This document shows positions 8,601-19,414 of a DNA stretch of 64,000 nucleotides, in pieces; within the stretch, counting starts at the first letter, position 1, and every line of letters begins with the position of its first letter. The position numbers and the translations under genes were made by a program. Source of the stretch: Kribbella antibiotica (GTDB lineage Bacteria > Actinomycetota > Actinomycetes > Propionibacteriales > Kribbellaceae); the NCBI RefSeq assembly GCF_004349055.1, contig NZ_SMKX01000012.1, positions 1 through 64,000 of the forward strand, in the 5' to 3' direction. The notes under the pieces were generated by a model that was not told the DNA's origin, ran no database searches, and saw only the letters and a program-made list of their open reading frames with translations.

Positions 8601-11600
8601 GTGAGTAGATCGCAGGGGCAGGTCGTTCGGGAAGCGCTGGAGGGGCGAGATCGTGAGCTGCCTGCCGAGGCTGATATCGGGATGGGCGGCGGGGCGGCCG
8701 AGCCGGTCGCGATCGTGGGTATGGCATGCCATCTGCCCGGCGGAGTGCGGTCGCCGGAGGATCTGTGGGATCTGGTGCTCGCCGAACGCGATGTGATCGG
8801 GGGCCTGCCCACTGATCGTGGCTGGGATCTTGAAGGGCTCTATCACCCCGATCCGGATAATCCAGGCACGCTGTATCTGCGTGAGGGCGGGTTCCTCGAG
8901 GAGGCCGCGGGCTTCGACGCGGACTTCTTCGGGGTCAGCCCTCGCGAGGCGCGGGGGATGCATCCGCAGCAGCGACTGGTCCTCCAGACGGCTTGGGAGG
9001 CCATCGAGCGGGCGGGGGTGGATCCGGCATCCTTGAAGTCCTCGGCGACAGGTGTGTTCGTGGGGTCATTCGATCAGAACTACGGGCCGCGTTCGGGCGA
9101 GGGCACCGGCGCGGAGGCGAGCAGCCTGGCCGGCGGCATGCTCGCGGCGATCTCTGGTCGAGTCTCGTACTTTCTTGGCCTGCTGGGGCCGTCTATCTCG
9201 CTGGACACGGCGTGCTCGTCATCGTTGACCGCGCTGCACCTGGCCGCTTCGTCGCTGCGGGCCGGGGAGTGCTCGCTGGCTCTGGCCGGCGGTGTCACGG
9301 TGATCGCTGAACCGGGTTATCTCGTCGATTTCAGTCGTCAGCGCGGGTTGGCCCGGGACGGCCGCAGCAAGAGCTTCTCGGCGTCCGCCGACGGGTTCGG
9401 CCCGGGTGAGGGCGCGGGGATGCTGCTGCTGGCCAGGTTGTCAGATGCTCAACGGCTCGGTTACCCGGTTCTGGCGGTACTGCGAGGTTCGGCGGTCAAC
9501 CAGGACGGTGCGAGCAGGGTGTTCGCGGCGCCTAACGGTGCCTCTCAGGAACTGGTGATCCGCCAGGGCCTCGCCTCCTGCGGACTCACCTCCCGTGACA
9601 TCGATGTCGTGGAGGCGCACGGCACCGGCACGAAAGTCGGTGACCCGATCGAGGCCACGGCCCTGCTGGCGACCTACGGTCAGGACCGTCCCGCGCGGTC
9701 GCCGGTCCATGTGGGGTCGTTGAAGTCCAACATCGGTCACGCCCAGGCGGCCGCGGGGGTCGCGGGGGTCATCAAGATGGTGATGGCGATCCGCCACGGG
9801 GTGATGCCCAGGTCCCTGCACATCGGCGAGCCGTCTCCGCATGTCGACTGGTCCGCAGGGAACCTGGTGCTGCTCACCGAGGCGGCCGAGTGGCCACAAA
9901 CGGACCGGCCGCGGCGTGCGGGCGTGCTGGCCTACGGGATCAGCGGTACCAACGCCCACGTGATCGTCGAACAGGCACCGCCTGCCGTGCACACGTCGGT
10001 GCCGTCGGAGGACAGCGGAGATCACGGCCTGGTGCCGTGGGTGCTGTCGGCCCGCACACCCCAGTCTTTGCGGGACCAGGCACACAGGCTGCTCGAGCAT
10101 CTGCGTGTTCGTCCTGAGGCGGATCCGAGGGACATCGGATTCTCGCTGACCGCCCGTACCCGGTTCGCTCACCGTGGTGTCGTCCTGGGCAGTGACCGTG
10201 ACGATCTGCTCGGCGGTCTGGCGTTTTTGGCCGAGTCGACACCCGCGCCCCAGGTGGTCCACGCGAAGGCGATCCCCGAGGCCAAAACAGTGTTCGTCTT
10301 TCCTGGCCAGGGGTCGCAGTGGGCGGACATGGCGCTGGATCTGCTGAATGAATCGCCTGCGTTCGCCCGGCGCATGCAGGAGTGCGCCGACGCGCTGGCC
10401 CCACATGTCGACTGGTCGTTGTCGGAGGTCCTGCGCGGCGGCGCTGGGGCTCCCGGGCTGGACCGGGTGGACGTCGTCCAGCCGGTGTTGTTCGCGATGC
10501 TGGTGTCTCTAGCGGACCTGTGGCAGGACCACGGGGTGCGACCGGACGCGGTGATCGGCCACAGCCAGGGAGAGATCGCCGCCGCATGCGTGGCGGGAGC
10601 CCTGTCGTTGGAGGATGCCGCGATGGTTGTGGCGCTGAGGAGCAAGGCGATCCTGGCGCTGTCGGGGCGCGGCGGCATGATCTCGCTGGCCCTGTCCGCA
10701 GAGGAGGCGTCCCAACGGATCGCTCCGTGGGGCGGCAGGCTCTCCCTCGCCGTGATCAACGGACCCGGGAGCGTGGTGGTGTCGGGAGACGACGACGCCT
10801 TGGAGGAACTGCTGGCAGGCTGTGCGACCGAGGGCGTGTGGTCGCGCCGCGTGGCAGTGGACTACGCCTCGCACTCCTCGCATGTGCAGGACATTCGCGA
10901 GCGGCTCCTCGCCGATCTGTCGGCGATCGAACCACGACGGCCCGCCATCCCGTTCTACTCCACGGTGACAGGCGACCGTGTCCTCACTGCGGACCTGGAC
11001 GCCGACTACTGGTATCGGAACCTGCGGGAGACCGTCCGGTTCGAGCAGGCCCTGCGTACCGTACTCGAGGACGGGCACGGAGTGCTGCTGGAGGTCAGCC
11101 CGCACCCGGTGCTCGGCACCGGAATGCTGGAGACGGTCGAGGCCACCGGCCGGAGCGCGGCCGTCCTGACGACGTTGCGCCGGGCTGAAGGCGGCTTGGA
11201 CGGATTCCGTCGCGCGCTGGCCCACGCCCACGCCCACGGTGTCACGGTCGACTGGGGTACGGCGTTGCGCGGCGGCCGCCCGGTGGACTTGCCGACCTAC
11301 GCTTTCCAGCACGAACGGTTCTGGCTCGAGGCGACCGGGCAGACGGCCGACGTGGCGTCGGCCGGTCTGGAGCGTGACGATCACCCGCTGCTCGGCGCGC
11401 AGATCCACCTCGCGGAATCCGACGGTCTCCTGCTGACAGGGCGGCTGTCGCTCCGTACACACCCCTGGCTGGCCGACCACGCCGTGCTGGGCACCGTTCT
11501 GGTCCCGGGCACAGCGCTCCTCGAACTGGCGCTGCAGGCAGCCGACCGGCTCGGCAGCGATCAGATCGACGAACTCGTCCTTGAAACTCCCCTGGTGCTC

Positions 11601-14600
11601 CAGGAACGCGACGAGGTCATGATCCAGGTCGTCGTGGGCGAGCCAGGCGAGGACGGACGCCGCGCATTGACCATCCACTCCCGCGCCAAGGGCACCGGCA
11701 CCGTGACAGCATGGACCCGGCATGCTTCCGGGACCGTGTCCACCGTCGCCACCCTCACCCCGAGGGATGCAGATTTCGAAACGTGGCCGCCGCCAGGAGC
11801 CGTCGCCGTCGATATCGGTGACTTCTATCCACGGCTCGCCGAGCGGGGTTATGAGTACGGGCCGTCCTTCCAGAACCTGACGGCGGTGTGGCAGCGCGGT
11901 CGGGAGACATTCGCCGAGGTCGGCCTGAGCGCGGACCTGCAGGCTCAAGCGGACGGTTACGCCGTCCATCCGGCGCTCCTGGACGCCGCCCTGCACGGAA
12001 TGCTCGCCGCTGATCTGGCAGGGGCCCGCGGTACGGCTCCGTCGACCCAGATCAAGCTGCCATTCCTCTGGCGAGGTGTGCGAGTGCAGGCCGTCGGTGC
12101 AGCAGCGTTGCGCGTTCGGCTGGAATCCTCCAGCCCCGATACCGTGACGTTGACCGTTGCGGACTCGACTGGAGCCACGGTGGCCACGGCCGAGGAATTG
12201 CTGCTTCGCCCGATCTCCGCCGACGGGCTCCGCCGATCCGCTCCGGCAGGCGGCAAGGATTCGCTCTTCCGACTCAGCTGGACGCCCATGATGCCGATCC
12301 CGGCAGCGGCACCCGGCCAGCGGTGGGCCCTCGTCGGCGCCGATGAGGCTCTCATCCGGGCCCTGATCGCGGCCGGTGTCACCGTGGACGCCTCTCCGGA
12401 CTTCGCCGGACTGCCTAGCCCGCAGGGCCACGATGTCGTGGCCGTGTGTCTGTCGGCCGAACCGGCCTCCGCCCTCTGCGCCGGGGAGGTTCGCGCCGCG
12501 ACCCACCGGGCTCTGACGCTGACGCAATCTTGGCTCGCCGACCCGCGATTCACCCAGTCCCGGCTGCTGATCGTGACCCGTGGCGCTGTGGCGATCTCCG
12601 ACGGCGACGACATCTTGGACCCCGCCCACTCAGCGGTGTGGGGATTGATCAGATCGGCCCAGACAGAAAGCCCCGACCGGTTCGTGCTCGTGGACATCGA
12701 CGACGCGGACGGATCCGCTGCCGCATTGCCGACGGCCATCGCCTCAGGGCAGCCACAGCTCGCCCTGCGCGCAGGCACCGCCTACCTGCCCAGGCTCCTG
12801 CCCGTCGCCTCGACCCGATCCTTGGCTGTGCCCCCCACAGCGTCATGGCGACTGGACACCGGTGAGACCGGGACACTGGACAACCTCGCCCTGGTGGAGT
12901 CGCCCGAGGCCGGCCTCCCGCCGGGGCCCGGACAGGTTCGCGTCACCATGCGGGCCGCGGGGATGAACTTCCGTGACGTGGTCAAGGCTCTGGGCCTCGT
13001 CCCCGTCGCGTTCGACTTCTGGGGAAGCATCGGGCTGGAGGGCGCGGGCGTGGTGGCCGAGGTCGGCGAGGGAGTCACGAGGTTCGCCCCAGGCGATCGC
13101 GTGACCGGCTTGTTCACCGGCAGCACCACCTTCGGCTCGGCTGCGACGACCGACCATCGGATGCTGGTCGGCATGCCCGGCGGCTGGGCGTTCCCGGAAG
13201 CAGCCTCCTTTCCTGCCGCGTTCGTCACCGCCTACTACGCCCTGGCGGAACTCGCCGACGTCAAGACAGGTGACCGGGTCCTGGTTCACGCTGCCACCGG
13301 CGGCGTCGGGAACGCTGCCGTGCAGATCGCCCGGCATCTGGGCGCCGAGGTGTTCGGCACCGCCAGCCCCGGTAAGTGGGAGGCCCTGCGCGAGCTCGGC
13401 CTCGACGACGCCCACATCGCCTCCTCCCGCGACCTCGACTTCGAGGAAGCCTTCCGCGCCACAACGCAGGGCGAAGGCCTGGACGTGGTACTGGACTGCC
13501 TGGCCGGCGACTTCGTCGATGCGTCGCTGCGCTTGCTCCGGCCGGGCGGGCGCTTCCTGGAAATGGGCAAGACCGACATCCGGGACCCCGAGAAGGTCGC
13601 AGCCGATCACATCTGTGTCCGCTACCAGGCGTTCGACACCGGAGAAGCCGGCCCGGACCACATCGCGACCATGCTCGCAGCACTGGTGGGCCTATTGGAG
13701 TCGGGCACGCTGCGACCGCTACCGGTCAACACCTGGGACATCCGCCGCGCACCCGAGGCTTTCCGCCACTTCAGCCAGGCCCGGCACATCGGCAAGAACG
13801 TCCTCACCATTCCACGGCCGTTCGATCCGGACGGAACGATCCTCATCACAGGTGGTATCGGAACTCTCGGCTCGGCCCTGGCCCGCCACCTCGTCACCGC
13901 CCGCGGCGCACGCCACCTGCTGCTCACCAGCCGGCGCGGAGCACACGCACCCGGCGCGGCCGACCTCCAGCGGGAACTCTCCGCACTCGGCGCCACCGTC
14001 ACCATCGCGGCCTGCGACACAGCCGACCGCCATGCCCTGCAGGAGTTGCTGACCGCAATTCCCGGCAGCCACCCACTGACCTCCGTGATCCACACCGCCG
14101 GGGTGCTGGACGACGGAGTCATCGCCTCCCTGACCCCGGACCGGGTCGACGCGGTGATGCGGCCCAAGGTCGACGCGGCTATCAACCTTCACGAACTCAC
14201 CCGTGACGTGGACCTCGCCGAGTTCGTGCTGTATTCCTCGATGTCGGGCCAGCTCGGCGGGCCGGGTCAGGCCAACTACGCGGCCGCCAACGTCTTCATG
14301 GATGCGCTGGCTCAGCACCGCAGAGGACACGGCCTTCCAGCCCAGTCGCTGGCCTGGGGCTTCTGGGCGCAGGCCAGTGGGATGACCGGCCACCTCGGCG
14401 GCACCGACGTGTCGCGGCTCAGCCGCGACGGACTCCGGCCGCTGCCCACCGCCGACGGTCTGGCGCTGTTCGACGCGGCCCGGACGATCGATGAGCCGAT
14501 CATCGCAGCCACTCACCTGGACATGACGGTACTCGCCGAGCGAGCCAAGGCCGGCGATGTGCCAACGCTGCTCCAGGCACTGATCCGCCAACCGTCACGG

Positions 14601-15770
14601 CGCGCCAGGAACGTCTCCGCCGGCGGAACCTCGATCTCGTTGACGCAGCAGTTGGCCTCGCTGCCAGCTGCCGGCCGGCATCACCTGCTCCTGGACCTCG
14701 TCCGGGTAAATGCCGCCTGGGTCCTAGGACACACCAGCTCGGACGCGGTCGATCCCGACCGCCCCTTCCGCGAATCCGGATTCGACTCGTTGGCCTCGGT
14801 GGAGCTCCGCAACAGAATCAACGTGGCCACCGGCCTACGACTGCCCACCACAGCGATCTTCGACCATCCCACCCCGACAGCTCTGGCGAACGAGCTGGAC
14901 ACCAGGCTCAGCACCACCACGGAGCCACCCACGCCCACACCCAGGACCGGCACGCTCACCGAGGCCTTCCGCGAGGCATGTGAATCCGACGATGACGGCA
15001 AGGCATTCGACCTGGCCCGCGGCGCGGCGCAAACACGCCTGGCATCCGACGCACCACCGCAAGTGCAGGAAAGACCCGCGATCATCACCCTGACCCGCGG
15101 GCGAACCGGTCCCCGCGTGGTTTGTGTTCCGTCCCTGGTCGCTCCAGCAGACCCGGCTCAGTTTCAGGAATTCGCCAAGCAACTCCTCGCCTGCCCAGAT
15201 CTCTCCGGCGTCAAGCTACCGGGCTACCACGCTGGCGAGCAGTTGCTGCCGACCCGAGAGGCACTGGTTGCCGCAGTCGCTGAAGCCATCTCGAAGCACG
15301 CCGACGGACGCCCGCTCGTCCTCCTCGGATACTCCTCGGGTGCCGTCATCGCCCACGAGGTTGCACGCCGCCTCGAGCTCGTCAGCGAACCTCCTAGGGC
15401 AGTCGTCCTCCTGGACCCCGTCGAGGCCACGCGATCATCCCTCGGCAAGGGGGTCTTCTCCGCGCTCATGGCTCGCCACTGGGCCGACCAGAGCGCGCAG
15501 TCTCCGATCACCGACATCAGCCTCAGCGCCATGGGGCACTACCTCGGACTCAGCCTCGGCTGGGCATCCGAACCCATCTCGACACCAACGCTCTGCCTCC
15601 AAGCCGAGTCAGCCTCCACCGTGCGGGTCCATTGGCCGTTTCCCCACACGACTCGCCTGGTGCCGGGCGACCACCTCTCCATGATCGGAGACCACGCCAA
15701 CACCACCGCCGAAGCCGCCGGCGACTGGATCACCACACAGCTCGAAACAAGTCGGCCGGCGAACCTCTGA
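8601..15770 (+). CDS. Single-module fully reducing type I PKS with thioesterase
   Basis: A 2389-residue megasynthase with order KS-AT-DH-ER-KR-ACP-TE. The KS has DTACSSS (Cys near 205), the EAHGTGT His and the KSNIGH His. The AT has GHSQGE (Ser near 655) and YASH, the pattern of methylmalonyl-CoA ATs. The DH has [12 protein letters not shown] plus the HPALLDAAL Asp. The ER has the [14 protein letters not shown] loop. The KR has TGGIGTLG, the LDD of B-type KRs, and Ser/Tyr (YSSMSG, NYAAAN). The ACP has GFDSLAS (Ser near 2063) and the TE has GYSSGA (Ser near 2245). The frame is open further upstream, but GTG 8601 follows GGGAG at nine bases. All domains look active, so it would add saturated methyl-branched units, once or iteratively, and release by TE. 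Confidence 0.93.
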   Translation: MSRSQGQVVREALEGRDRELPAEADIGMGGGAAEPVAIVGMACHLPGGVRSPEDLWDLVLAERDVIGGLPTDRGWDLEGLYHPDPDNPGTLYLREGGFLEEAAGFDADFFGVSPREARGMHPQQRLVLQTAWEAIERAGVDPASLKSSATGVFVGSFDQNYGPRSGEGTGAEASSLAGGMLAAISGRVSYFLGLLGPSISLDTACSSSLTALHLAASSLRAGECSLALAGGVTVIAEPGYLVDFSRQRGLARDGRSKSFSASADGFGPGEGAGMLLLARLSDAQRLGYPVLAVLRGSAVNQDGASRVFAAPNGASQELVIRQGLASCGLTSRDIDVVEAHGTGTKVGDPIEATALLATYGQDRPARSPVHVGSLKSNIGHAQAAAGVAGVIKMVMAIRHGVMPRSLHIGEPSPHVDWSAGNLVLLTEAAEWPQTDRPRRAGVLAYGISGTNAHVIVEQAPPAVHTSVPSEDSGDHGLVPWVLSARTPQSLRDQAHRLLEHLRVRPEADPRDIGFSLTARTRFAHRGVVLGSDRDDLLGGLAFLAESTPAPQVVHAKAIPEAKTVFVFPGQGSQWADMALDLLNESPAFARRMQECADALAPHVDWSLSEVLRGGAGAPGLDRVDVVQPVLFAMLVSLADLWQDHGVRPDAVIGHSQGEIAAACVAGALSLEDAAMVVALRSKAILALSGRGGMISLALSAEEASQRIAPWGGRLSLAVINGPGSVVVSGDDDALEELLAGCATEGVWSRRVAVDYASHSSHVQDIRERLLADLSAIEPRRPAIPFYSTVTGDRVLTADLDADYWYRNLRETVRFEQALRTVLEDGHGVLLEVSPHPVLGTGMLETVEATGRSAAVLTTLRRAEGGLDGFRRALAHAHAHGVTVDWGTALRGGRPVDLPTYAFQHERFWLEATGQTADVASAGLERDDHPLLGAQIHLAESDGLLLTGRLSLRTHPWLADHAVLGTVLVPGTALLELALQAADRLGSDQIDELVLETPLVLQERDEVMIQVVVGEPGEDGRRALTIHSRAKGTGTVTAWTRHASGTVSTVATLTPRDADFETWPPPGAVAVDIGDFYPRLAERGYEYGPSFQNLTAVWQRGRETFAEVGLSADLQAQADGYAVHPALLDAALHGMLAADLAGARGTAPSTQIKLPFLWRGVRVQAVGAAALRVRLESSSPDTVTLTVADSTGATVATAEELLLRPISADGLRRSAPAGGKDSLFRLSWTPMMPIPAAAPGQRWALVGADEALIRALIAAGVTVDASPDFAGLPSPQGHDVVAVCLSAEPASALCAGEVRAATHRALTLTQSWLADPRFTQSRLLIVTRGAVAISDGDDILDPAHSAVWGLIRSAQTESPDRFVLVDIDDADGSAAALPTAIASGQPQLALRAGTAYLPRLLPVASTRSLAVPPTASWRLDTGETGTLDNLALVESPEAGLPPGPGQVRVTMRAAGMNFRDVVKALGLVPVAFDFWGSIGLEGAGVVAEVGEGVTRFAPGDRVTGLFTGSTTFGSAATTDHRMLVGMPGGWAFPEAASFPAAFVTAYYALAELADVKTGDRVLVHAATGGVGNAAVQIARHLGAEVFGTASPGKWEALRELGLDDAHIASSRDLDFEEAFRATTQGEGLDVVLDCLAGDFVDASLRLLRPGGRFLEMGKTDIRDPEKVAADHICVRYQAFDTGEAGPDHIATMLAALVGLLESGTLRPLPVNTWDIRRAPEAFRHFSQARHIGKNVLTIPRPFDPDGTILITGGIGTLGSALARHLVTARGARHLLLTSRRGAHAPGAADLQRELSALGATVTIAACDTADRHALQELLTAIPGSHPLTSVIHTAGVLDDGVIASLTPDRVDAVMRPKVDAAINLHELTRDVDLAEFVLYSSMSGQLGGPGQANYAAANVFMDALAQHRRGHGLPAQSLAWGFWAQASGMTGHLGGTDVSRLSRDGLRPLPTADGLALFDAARTIDEPIIAATHLDMTVLAERAKAGDVPTLLQALIRQPSRRARNVSAGGTSISLTQQLASLPAAGRHHLLLDLVRVNAAWVLGHTSSDAVDPDRPFRESGFDSLASVELRNRINVATGLRLPTTAIFDHPTPTALANELDTRLSTTTEPPTPTPRTGTLTEAFREACESDDDGKAFDLARGAAQTRLASDAPPQVQERPAIITLTRGRTGPRVVCVPSLVAPADPAQFQEFAKQLLACPDLSGVKLPGYHAGEQLLPTREALVAAVAEAISKHADGRPLVLLGYSSGAVIAHEVARRLELVSEPPRAVVLLDPVEATRSSLGKGVFSALMARHWADQSAQSPITDISLSAMGHYLGLSLGWASEPISTPTLCLQAESASTVRVHWPFPHTTRLVPGDHLSMIGDHANTTAEAAGDWITTQLETSRPANL

Positions 15771-15850
15771 CCCGCAGAAGATCAGCTCCTTCAGCTCGGC
15801 GGACCTCGCCAATCGGGGTGTCGGTAAGAGAAGCTGGGACTGCCCCGAAT

Positions 15851-16879
15851 TCATTCCGGCTGCGGTGTTCGTCGTCGGAGTGAGTTGAGGAAGTGGGTTT
15901 TGGGTGCTTCTCTCAGGGTTAGTGGCAGGTGTGGGTAGATGGCTGAGGTGAGGCGGAGGCCGTGGTGGAGCAGCCGGTCCTGCCGTGGCGTCCACGAGTA
16001 GCCCAGACGCTGTCTGATTGCGTCGGGCAACAACCCGATGGTGATGAACCGGTATGGCGGCACAGTGGGACGCAGGATCAGCGGAAGGTCGGCAGGAGAG
16101 AGGAGTGCGCGGGCTAGCTCGCGTGAGGTGTCACCGATGGGCAGCGTCGAAATCATTTCCTGCCAGTAGTCGGAGAACTCGGCGCGTGAAGCCGGCCATG
16201 CGTGCTCGGGGCAACCGATGGCTGTGGCGAGAACGCTGTATTGCTGGTAGCAAGCGTCGGCGTCCGCATCCGACAACTGGCCGAAGACCGGCTCGTACAA
16301 GACCATTGCGGTGTCGTACAGCGTGGCGGCGACCCAGACCTGCAGTTCGGGGTCGTTGGCAGAATAGCCACGGCCCGAGACTCTGCGGTGCATCGCGACG
16401 ACCGCATCGCTCACCTTTCGGGCTTCTTCGCGGGTGCCGAAGAGGACTCCGTAGAGATAGGTCACCGTGGCGTGAAGGCGGTTGAGTGGCCGACCAGCGA
16501 AGTTGCTGAAGTCGGCTGTGCCCTGGGCGATCTGGGGATGTGAGATCTGCAGCACGGTAGCTCGTCCACCACCCGCGATCAGCAGTCCCTCACGCGCGAC
16601 CCGGCGGATGACCGCCGAGTCCTCAACCAGTCGCTCGCTCTGATGGTGACTTGTTCGGCCTCGCTGCGCCGCTGGAACGGCGACCGCAGGCTTGAGGAGT
16701 GATAGGGAACGGGGACAACGCACGACTGACTCCGTGGGTACCGGGATGCGACCCCGCCTCGGGCCGCGGCCCTGGCGCCTGGTGCCGGGCTCGGGATCGA
16801 CGATCCCTACCGGCTGGGGCATCGGTGGCGCGCTCACTGCGCCTAGGCGAGTAAAGCGACCACCGATGGGCTGAGTCAA
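15851..16879 (-). CDS. Oxygenase MpaB-like / DUF2236 protein
   Basis: A protein of up to 342 residues of the DUF2236 group, which includes MpaB-like and latex-clearing-type proteins that often bind a b-type heme. Seen are the REGLLIAGGGRATVLQISHP region, the conserved NRLHATVTYLYGVLFGT helix and a C-terminal part with ITIGLLPDAIRQRLGY. The frame begins with a weak TTG and about 80 low-complexity, basic residues that do not look like the family, so the true start probably lies about 200 bp further in. It converges on the PKS with 80 bp between. The substrate is unknown. Confidence 0.7.
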   Translation of the reverse strand: MTQPIGGRFTRLGAVSAPPMPQPVGIVDPEPGTRRQGRGPRRGRIPVPTESVVRCPRSLSLLKPAVAVPAAQRGRTSHHQSERLVEDSAVIRRVAREGLLIAGGGRATVLQISHPQIAQGTADFSNFAGRPLNRLHATVTYLYGVLFGTREEARKVSDAVVAMHRRVSGRGYSANDPELQVWVAATLYDTAMVLYEPVFGQLSDADADACYQQYSVLATAIGCPEHAWPASRAEFSDYWQEMISTLPIGDTSRELARALLSPADLPLILRPTVPPYRFITIGLLPDAIRQRLGYSWTPRQDRLLHHGLRLTSAIYPHLPLTLREAPKTHFLNSLRRRTPQPE

Positions 16880-16968
16880 GCAACAGTGGCGAATGTCGGC
16901 AGGATCGGTCAGAGGTTGCCAGCGAGGTGCGGATCGCGGTTACGCTGATGCAGGCGTCATCCCGTCGT

Positions 16969-17970
16969 TCATGGTTGTGTGACGGGCTTCGTGGTGACGA
17001 CGATTTTGCCGAACGCGTGGCCGGATTCCATGGCGCGATGGGCGTCAGCTATCTCGTCGAGGGTGTACACCCCACCGATGGGTACAGTCGCGTTCCCTAC
17101 GGCGACTGCGTCGAGGAACTCTTGGAGTACTTGAGGTGGCAGGTCGCTGGCGTCGCCTCCGTAGGCCGACAGCCGGACACCGTGCGGCAGGTATCCGATG
17201 GGGTAAAAGTCGGGGATTATCCATTCGTTCGAGAGCATCCCGGCAAAGCAAGCCACGCCCTGGGATCGTACTGAGGCCAGCGTGTCGGCGAGCGTGGGTG
17301 CGCCGACCAGCTCCAGCGCTACGTCGACTCCACCGGGAACGATCTTGCGTACCTGCTCGGCGACGGCTCCGGTGTCGAGCACAACGTGGTCCACGCCCAG
17401 TGTGGTGAGCTTGTCGGTACGGTCGAGGCGCCGGGTGGTCGACACGACGGACAGCCCACGTCGCTTTGCCAGGACAGCGGTCGCCAATCCGATTGACGAC
17501 GTACCGCCCCGAATGAGAATCGTCTGACCGGGTTGAGCGTCCAGCCCCACTGTCAAGCAGCCGTATGCGGTCTGCAGCATTTCGGGGATGGCGCCGAGCA
17601 CATGCCAGGGGAGGTCGCTCGTGAACGCGATGACCTGGCTGGCAGGAACGCAGGTGTACTCGGCATAGCCGCCGTCGAAGGTTCGACCCATCCCGCCCAT
17701 CATGGCGACGACTTTCTGGCCGACGGGGAACTCGCCACCGGGACATTCGGCGACGGTTCCGGTGGCCTCGATGCCCGGCACTCGTGGGAAGGTCACTCCA
17801 TCGGCGAGTCCAAGGCGGGTGTGCAGCTCCGACCGGTTCAGTCCGAAGGCCTCGACCCGGACCAGCACTTGACCGGGTTTGGGTACAGGCCGCGGCAGCT
17901 CGCGCACTTGGAGGGCCTCCGCCGGCCCGGGACCGTCCAGGACGACTGCTCGCATCGTCGGCGGCATCAT
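16969..17970 (-). CDS. Quinone oxidoreductase-like MDR dehydrogenase
   Basis: A 333-residue medium-chain dehydrogenase/reductase of the quinone oxidoreductase type. The GroES-like N-terminus (VRVEAFGLNRSELHTRLG, then PRVPGIEATGTV) lacks the catalytic zinc ligands of alcohol dehydrogenases. The Rossmann domain has the NADPH loop ILIRGGTSSIGLATAVLA. Its start overlaps the stop of the MarR gene by four bases, so the pair is one operon and the regulator probably controls the reductase. Likely role: NADPH-dependent reduction of quinones or enones as a stress or detoxification response. Confidence 0.88.
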   Translation of the reverse strand: MMPPTMRAVVLDGPGPAEALQVRELPRPVPKPGQVLVRVEAFGLNRSELHTRLGLADGVTFPRVPGIEATGTVAECPGGEFPVGQKVVAMMGGMGRTFDGGYAEYTCVPASQVIAFTSDLPWHVLGAIPEMLQTAYGCLTVGLDAQPGQTILIRGGTSSIGLATAVLAKRRGLSVVSTTRRLDRTDKLTTLGVDHVVLDTGAVAEQVRKIVPGGVDVALELVGAPTLADTLASVRSQGVACFAGMLSNEWIIPDFYPIGYLPHGVRLSAYGGDASDLPPQVLQEFLDAVAVGNATVPIGGVYTLDEIADAHRAMESGHAFGKIVVTTKPVTQP

Positions 17971-18416
17971 CGGTTCACCAACGACTGGGTGTTGCGCAGG
18001 TGAGTGCGTAGGCGATCCAGCAACAAGGACAGCGTTTCCAGCTCTGCAGATGTGAGCGGTTTTGTCACAAGACTCTCGAGAGCCTCGCTGACTGTGCGGC
18101 GGGCGACTCGTAGTCCTTCCCTGGCGAGGTCTGTCGGTTCGAGGACGGACGAGCGGCGGTCGTGCGGGTTCGTACTGCGCTCGACATAACCGGCCTCGAC
18201 GAGGCGGTCGACCAGCTTGCTGGCGCCGCCGGCGGTGAGGCCGAGGCCCTCGGCGATGTCATGCACGCGGACGAGGCTTGCGCCGGCTATCAGCCGGATC
18301 GGCTCGTACATCGCCATTGGAAGACCATGCGTTGTGCGAAGTCGAGCGTCCAGCTCGTTCCAGAGCTCCGTCTCGAGCCGGACCAGGTTGTTGAGGACTG
18401 CGTGTGGATCGGTCAT
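17967..18416 (-). CDS. MarR-family transcriptional regulator
   Basis: A 149-residue winged-helix protein. Helix-turn-helix and wing are visible as VHDIAEGLGLTAGGASKLVDRLVEAGYVERS followed by the NPHDRRSSVLEPTD beta-wing, the usual MarR pattern. The protein is translationally coupled to the downstream quinone oxidoreductase. MarR proteins commonly repress their own operon and release DNA when phenolic or oxidised ligands bind. A short inverted repeat overlaps the probable promoter just upstream. The nearby aromatic-ring degradation genes make a phenolic signal plausible. Confidence 0.88.
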   Translation of the reverse strand: MTDPHAVLNNLVRLETELWNELDARLRTTHGLPMAMYEPIRLIAGASLVRVHDIAEGLGLTAGGASKLVDRLVEAGYVERSTNPHDRRSSVLEPTDLAREGLRVARRTVSEALESLVTKPLTSAELETLSLLLDRLRTHLRNTQSLVNR

Positions 18417-18451
18417 GGTGGATCAAACAAGGTTCCCGCGAAGTATATTCC

Positions 18452-18474
18452 AGAGACGCTAAAACACTGTCTCT
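18452..18474 (-). promoter_or_regulatory. Possible MarR operator
   Basis: AGAGAC (18452-18457) and GTCTCT (18469-18474) form a 6-bp inverted repeat with an 11-bp centre, 36 bp before the MarR start. A TATACT-like -10 for the minus strand lies beside it at about 18443-18448, so a bound repressor would cover the promoter. The arms are short, so this is only a candidate. Confidence 0.3.
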
Positions 18475-18686
18475 CGCTGATTCCCGCTGCGGCCCGCTAG
18501 AGGCTGCAGCCGGCGCACGCTGCTCTGCCTCTATCCACTCCCAGCGCGGGCCTCCGCGAGAGCTCGGACAGTGACCGAGGCAGCCAAGCTGGAGTTGTTC
18601 AGTTCTGACACGGCGTGCCGAGGTGGCCGTAGCTTCCCTGGAGGGCGCACGGACTTCCAGGTGCGGCGCTGTGGGAGACTGCGGGC

Positions 18687-19394
18687 ATGTCGTCCATCCC
18701 GGAACGGATCGCGGCCGATCTCGAACAGGAGATCCTGGAGCGCCGGCTCGAGTCGGGCGCGCGGTTCGCGTTGCGGACCGAGCTGATCGACCGGTTCGGG
18801 GTCAGCGCCAACGCGATGAACGAGGCGCTGCGGATCCTGCGGGAGCGCGATGTCGTCCAAGTCAAACCTGGCGCGCAGGGTGGGGTCTTCATCTCTCAGC
18901 CTCCGCCGCAGGTGCGGCTCGGCGTTATCGACCTGTGGTTCCGTGGGCTGTCCGTGGACGCCGTCGACCTGTTCGAGGCGCGCTCGATGCTGGAGGACGG
19001 GTTCGCGCAGACGGCCGCGGAACGAGCCACGCCGCAGGACGCGCGCGACCTGGCCTGGGCGCTGGAAGAGCTACGCGACGCCCGGGGGGTCGCCCGCGAC
19101 TACCTCGAGGCGAACATGCGGTTCCACAGCGCGATCGCGCGGGTCGCCCGGGTGCCGGTGCTCGCCGGTATGTACGAGTCGATCGTCACCTTGCTGCGCG
19201 GCACGCTGGTTCGGGCGGAGTTCGCGGGCGACCAGGCCGAGCAGGTGATCGAGCAGAACGTCGAGGTGCACGCCCGGCTCGCGAAGGCGATCACCGCCCG
19301 GGACCACGCGGCGCTCGCGGAGGTCCTGATCGACCACCGGGCCGACCTGGTCCGGATCTCCGAGCCGTCGCGCTCGCCCGGCCGTAGCGCCTGA
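18687..19394 (+). CDS. GntR-family regulator, FadR/FCD type
   Basis: A 235-residue regulator. The N-terminal winged helix has the GntR pattern (ERIAADLEQEILERRL, then LIDRFGVSANAMNEALRIL and PGAQGGVFI). The C-terminal all-helical FCD domain has NMRFHSAIARVA and the later NVEVHARLAKAI, where the histidines and acidic residues bind metal and small acids. It sits convergent to the meta-cleavage hydrolase gene and may sense an aromatic or organic acid intermediate of that pathway. Starts upstream of the ATG are not supported. Confidence 0.88.
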   Translation: MSSIPERIAADLEQEILERRLESGARFALRTELIDRFGVSANAMNEALRILRERDVVQVKPGAQGGVFISQPPPQVRLGVIDLWFRGLSVDAVDLFEARSMLEDGFAQTAAERATPQDARDLAWALEELRDARGVARDYLEANMRFHSAIARVARVPVLAGMYESIVTLLRGTLVRAEFAGDQAEQVIEQNVEVHARLAKAITARDHAALAEVLIDHRADLVRISEPSRSPGRSA

Positions 19395-19414
19395 GGCTGC
19401 TCGTGGAAGTGCAC

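Noticed and set aside
10509-12629. A 706-codon open frame antisense inside the PKS
   Set aside because: It overlaps the AT and DH domains completely and has no motif; the plus strand is clearly the coding one.
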